14,205 nt of DNA from an uncultured Eubacteriales bacterium (GTDB lineage Bacteria; Bacillota; Clostridia; Oscillospirales; Acutalibacteraceae): NCBI GenBank assembly GCA_934643185.1, contig CAKUBN010000056.1, forward strand, positions 1-14,205, given 5' to 3'. The notes below the pieces were generated by a model. The model searched no databases. It saw only the letters and a list, made by a program, of their open reading frames with translations, and was not told where the DNA came from. Positions 14,138-14,205 of this stretch are shown piece by piece. Position 1 is the first letter of the stretch; each line of letters begins with the position of its first letter. The position numbers and the translations under genes were made by a program.

Positions 14138-14189
14138 ATACCTCTAAAGTAGACAGATTAAATATAAAAATCTGTTACTTTGGAGGTAT
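14138..14189 (+). repeat. 21-bp inverted repeat that sequesters a ribosome binding site
   Basis: Arms at 14138-14159 and 14169-14189 pair over 21 bp with one bulged G and one G-U pair, leaving a 9-nt AT-only loop. The right arm contains GGAGGT, the Shine-Dalgarno of the gene starting at 14195, and the hairpin is followed by TTTTT. The left arm, preceded by TG at 14136, resembles a transposon terminal repeat. Confidence 0.7.
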
Positions 14190-14194
14190 TTTTC

Positions 14195-14205
14195 ATGCCA
14201 AAATC
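14195..14205 (+). CDS. start of a partial gene, suspected transposase
   Basis: An ATG at 14195 follows GGAGGT at 7-nt spacing and encodes only M-P-K-S before the window ends. Product cannot be determined from four residues; position next to a terminal-repeat-like hairpin suggests a transposase subunit such as an IS3-family OrfA. Confidence 0.45.

Larger units (their letters stand above)
14136..14205 (+). mobile_element. probable left end of an insertion sequence (IS3-like suspected)
   Basis: The sequence from TGATACCTCTAAAGTAGACA onward departs in composition from the upstream gene cluster and combines a terminal-repeat-like start, a short leader and a gene start with strong Shine-Dalgarno within 60 bp. 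This compact layout is that of an insertion-sequence end running into its first transposase gene. The family guess rests on the TG start and the MPKS beginning and is tentative. Confidence 0.45.

Noticed and set aside
1..14205. CRISPR arrays, tRNA, rRNA, riboswitches, phage or defence genes
   Set aside because: No regularly spaced repeats, no tRNA-like cloverleaf or rRNA motifs, and no recognisable phage or defence proteins were seen on either strand.

Overview
The window looks like part of a carbohydrate-utilisation region from a Gram-positive, probably gut-dwelling clostridial bacterium (Oscillospiraceae/Ruminococcaceae-like; this placement is inference). The reasons are strong AGGAGG-type ribosome binding sites before nearly every gene, moderate to slightly high G+C, a YesM/YesN-type two-component system, and a CUT1 (LplB/LplC-like) sugar ABC transporter with a lipoprotein binding protein. 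No rRNA, tRNA or CRISPR array is visible.

Layout. All genes except the one at the right are on the minus strand, so transcription reads right to left. (1) 11890-8244: two permeases and a solute-binding lipoprotein, closed by a strong intrinsic terminator at about 8161-8206. (2) 8074-5512: a sensor kinase and an AraC-type response regulator with overlapping ends, behind an extended -10 promoter. (3) 5443-2897: a cytoplasmic family GH20 beta-N-acetylhexosaminidase and a small concanavalin-like (DUF1080-like) protein, with their own -10 box and a palindromic operator candidate. (4) 2730-25: glutamate dehydrogenase followed by two TIM-barrel amidohydrolase-like proteins; the last seems to lose its 3' end near the left window edge. 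(5) 12217-14067, plus strand, divergent from the transporter: a 616-residue cytoplasmic beta-propeller-like protein of unknown function.

How they may work together (inference). The binding protein and permeases import an oligosaccharide. No ATPase is encoded here, so a shared one elsewhere is expected. GH20 trims terminal HexNAc inside the cell. The concanavalin-like, amidohydrolase-like and propeller proteins may act on the same or linked substrates. YesMN senses an external ligand and probably controls the transporter and/or the GH20 genes. Glutamate dehydrogenase links amino-nitrogen to carbon metabolism.

Both window edges look like mobile-element borders. At the right there is a 21-bp inverted repeat that would bury the Shine-Dalgarno of a gene just starting (an insertion-sequence transposase is suspected). 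At the left a hairpin-bearing AT-rich segment adjoins the truncated amidohydrolase gene. The best candidates for new biology are the uncharacterised propeller protein with its paired upstream palindromes, the amidohydrolase pair in which one member lacks the metal-binding HxH, and the operator at the GH20 promoter.
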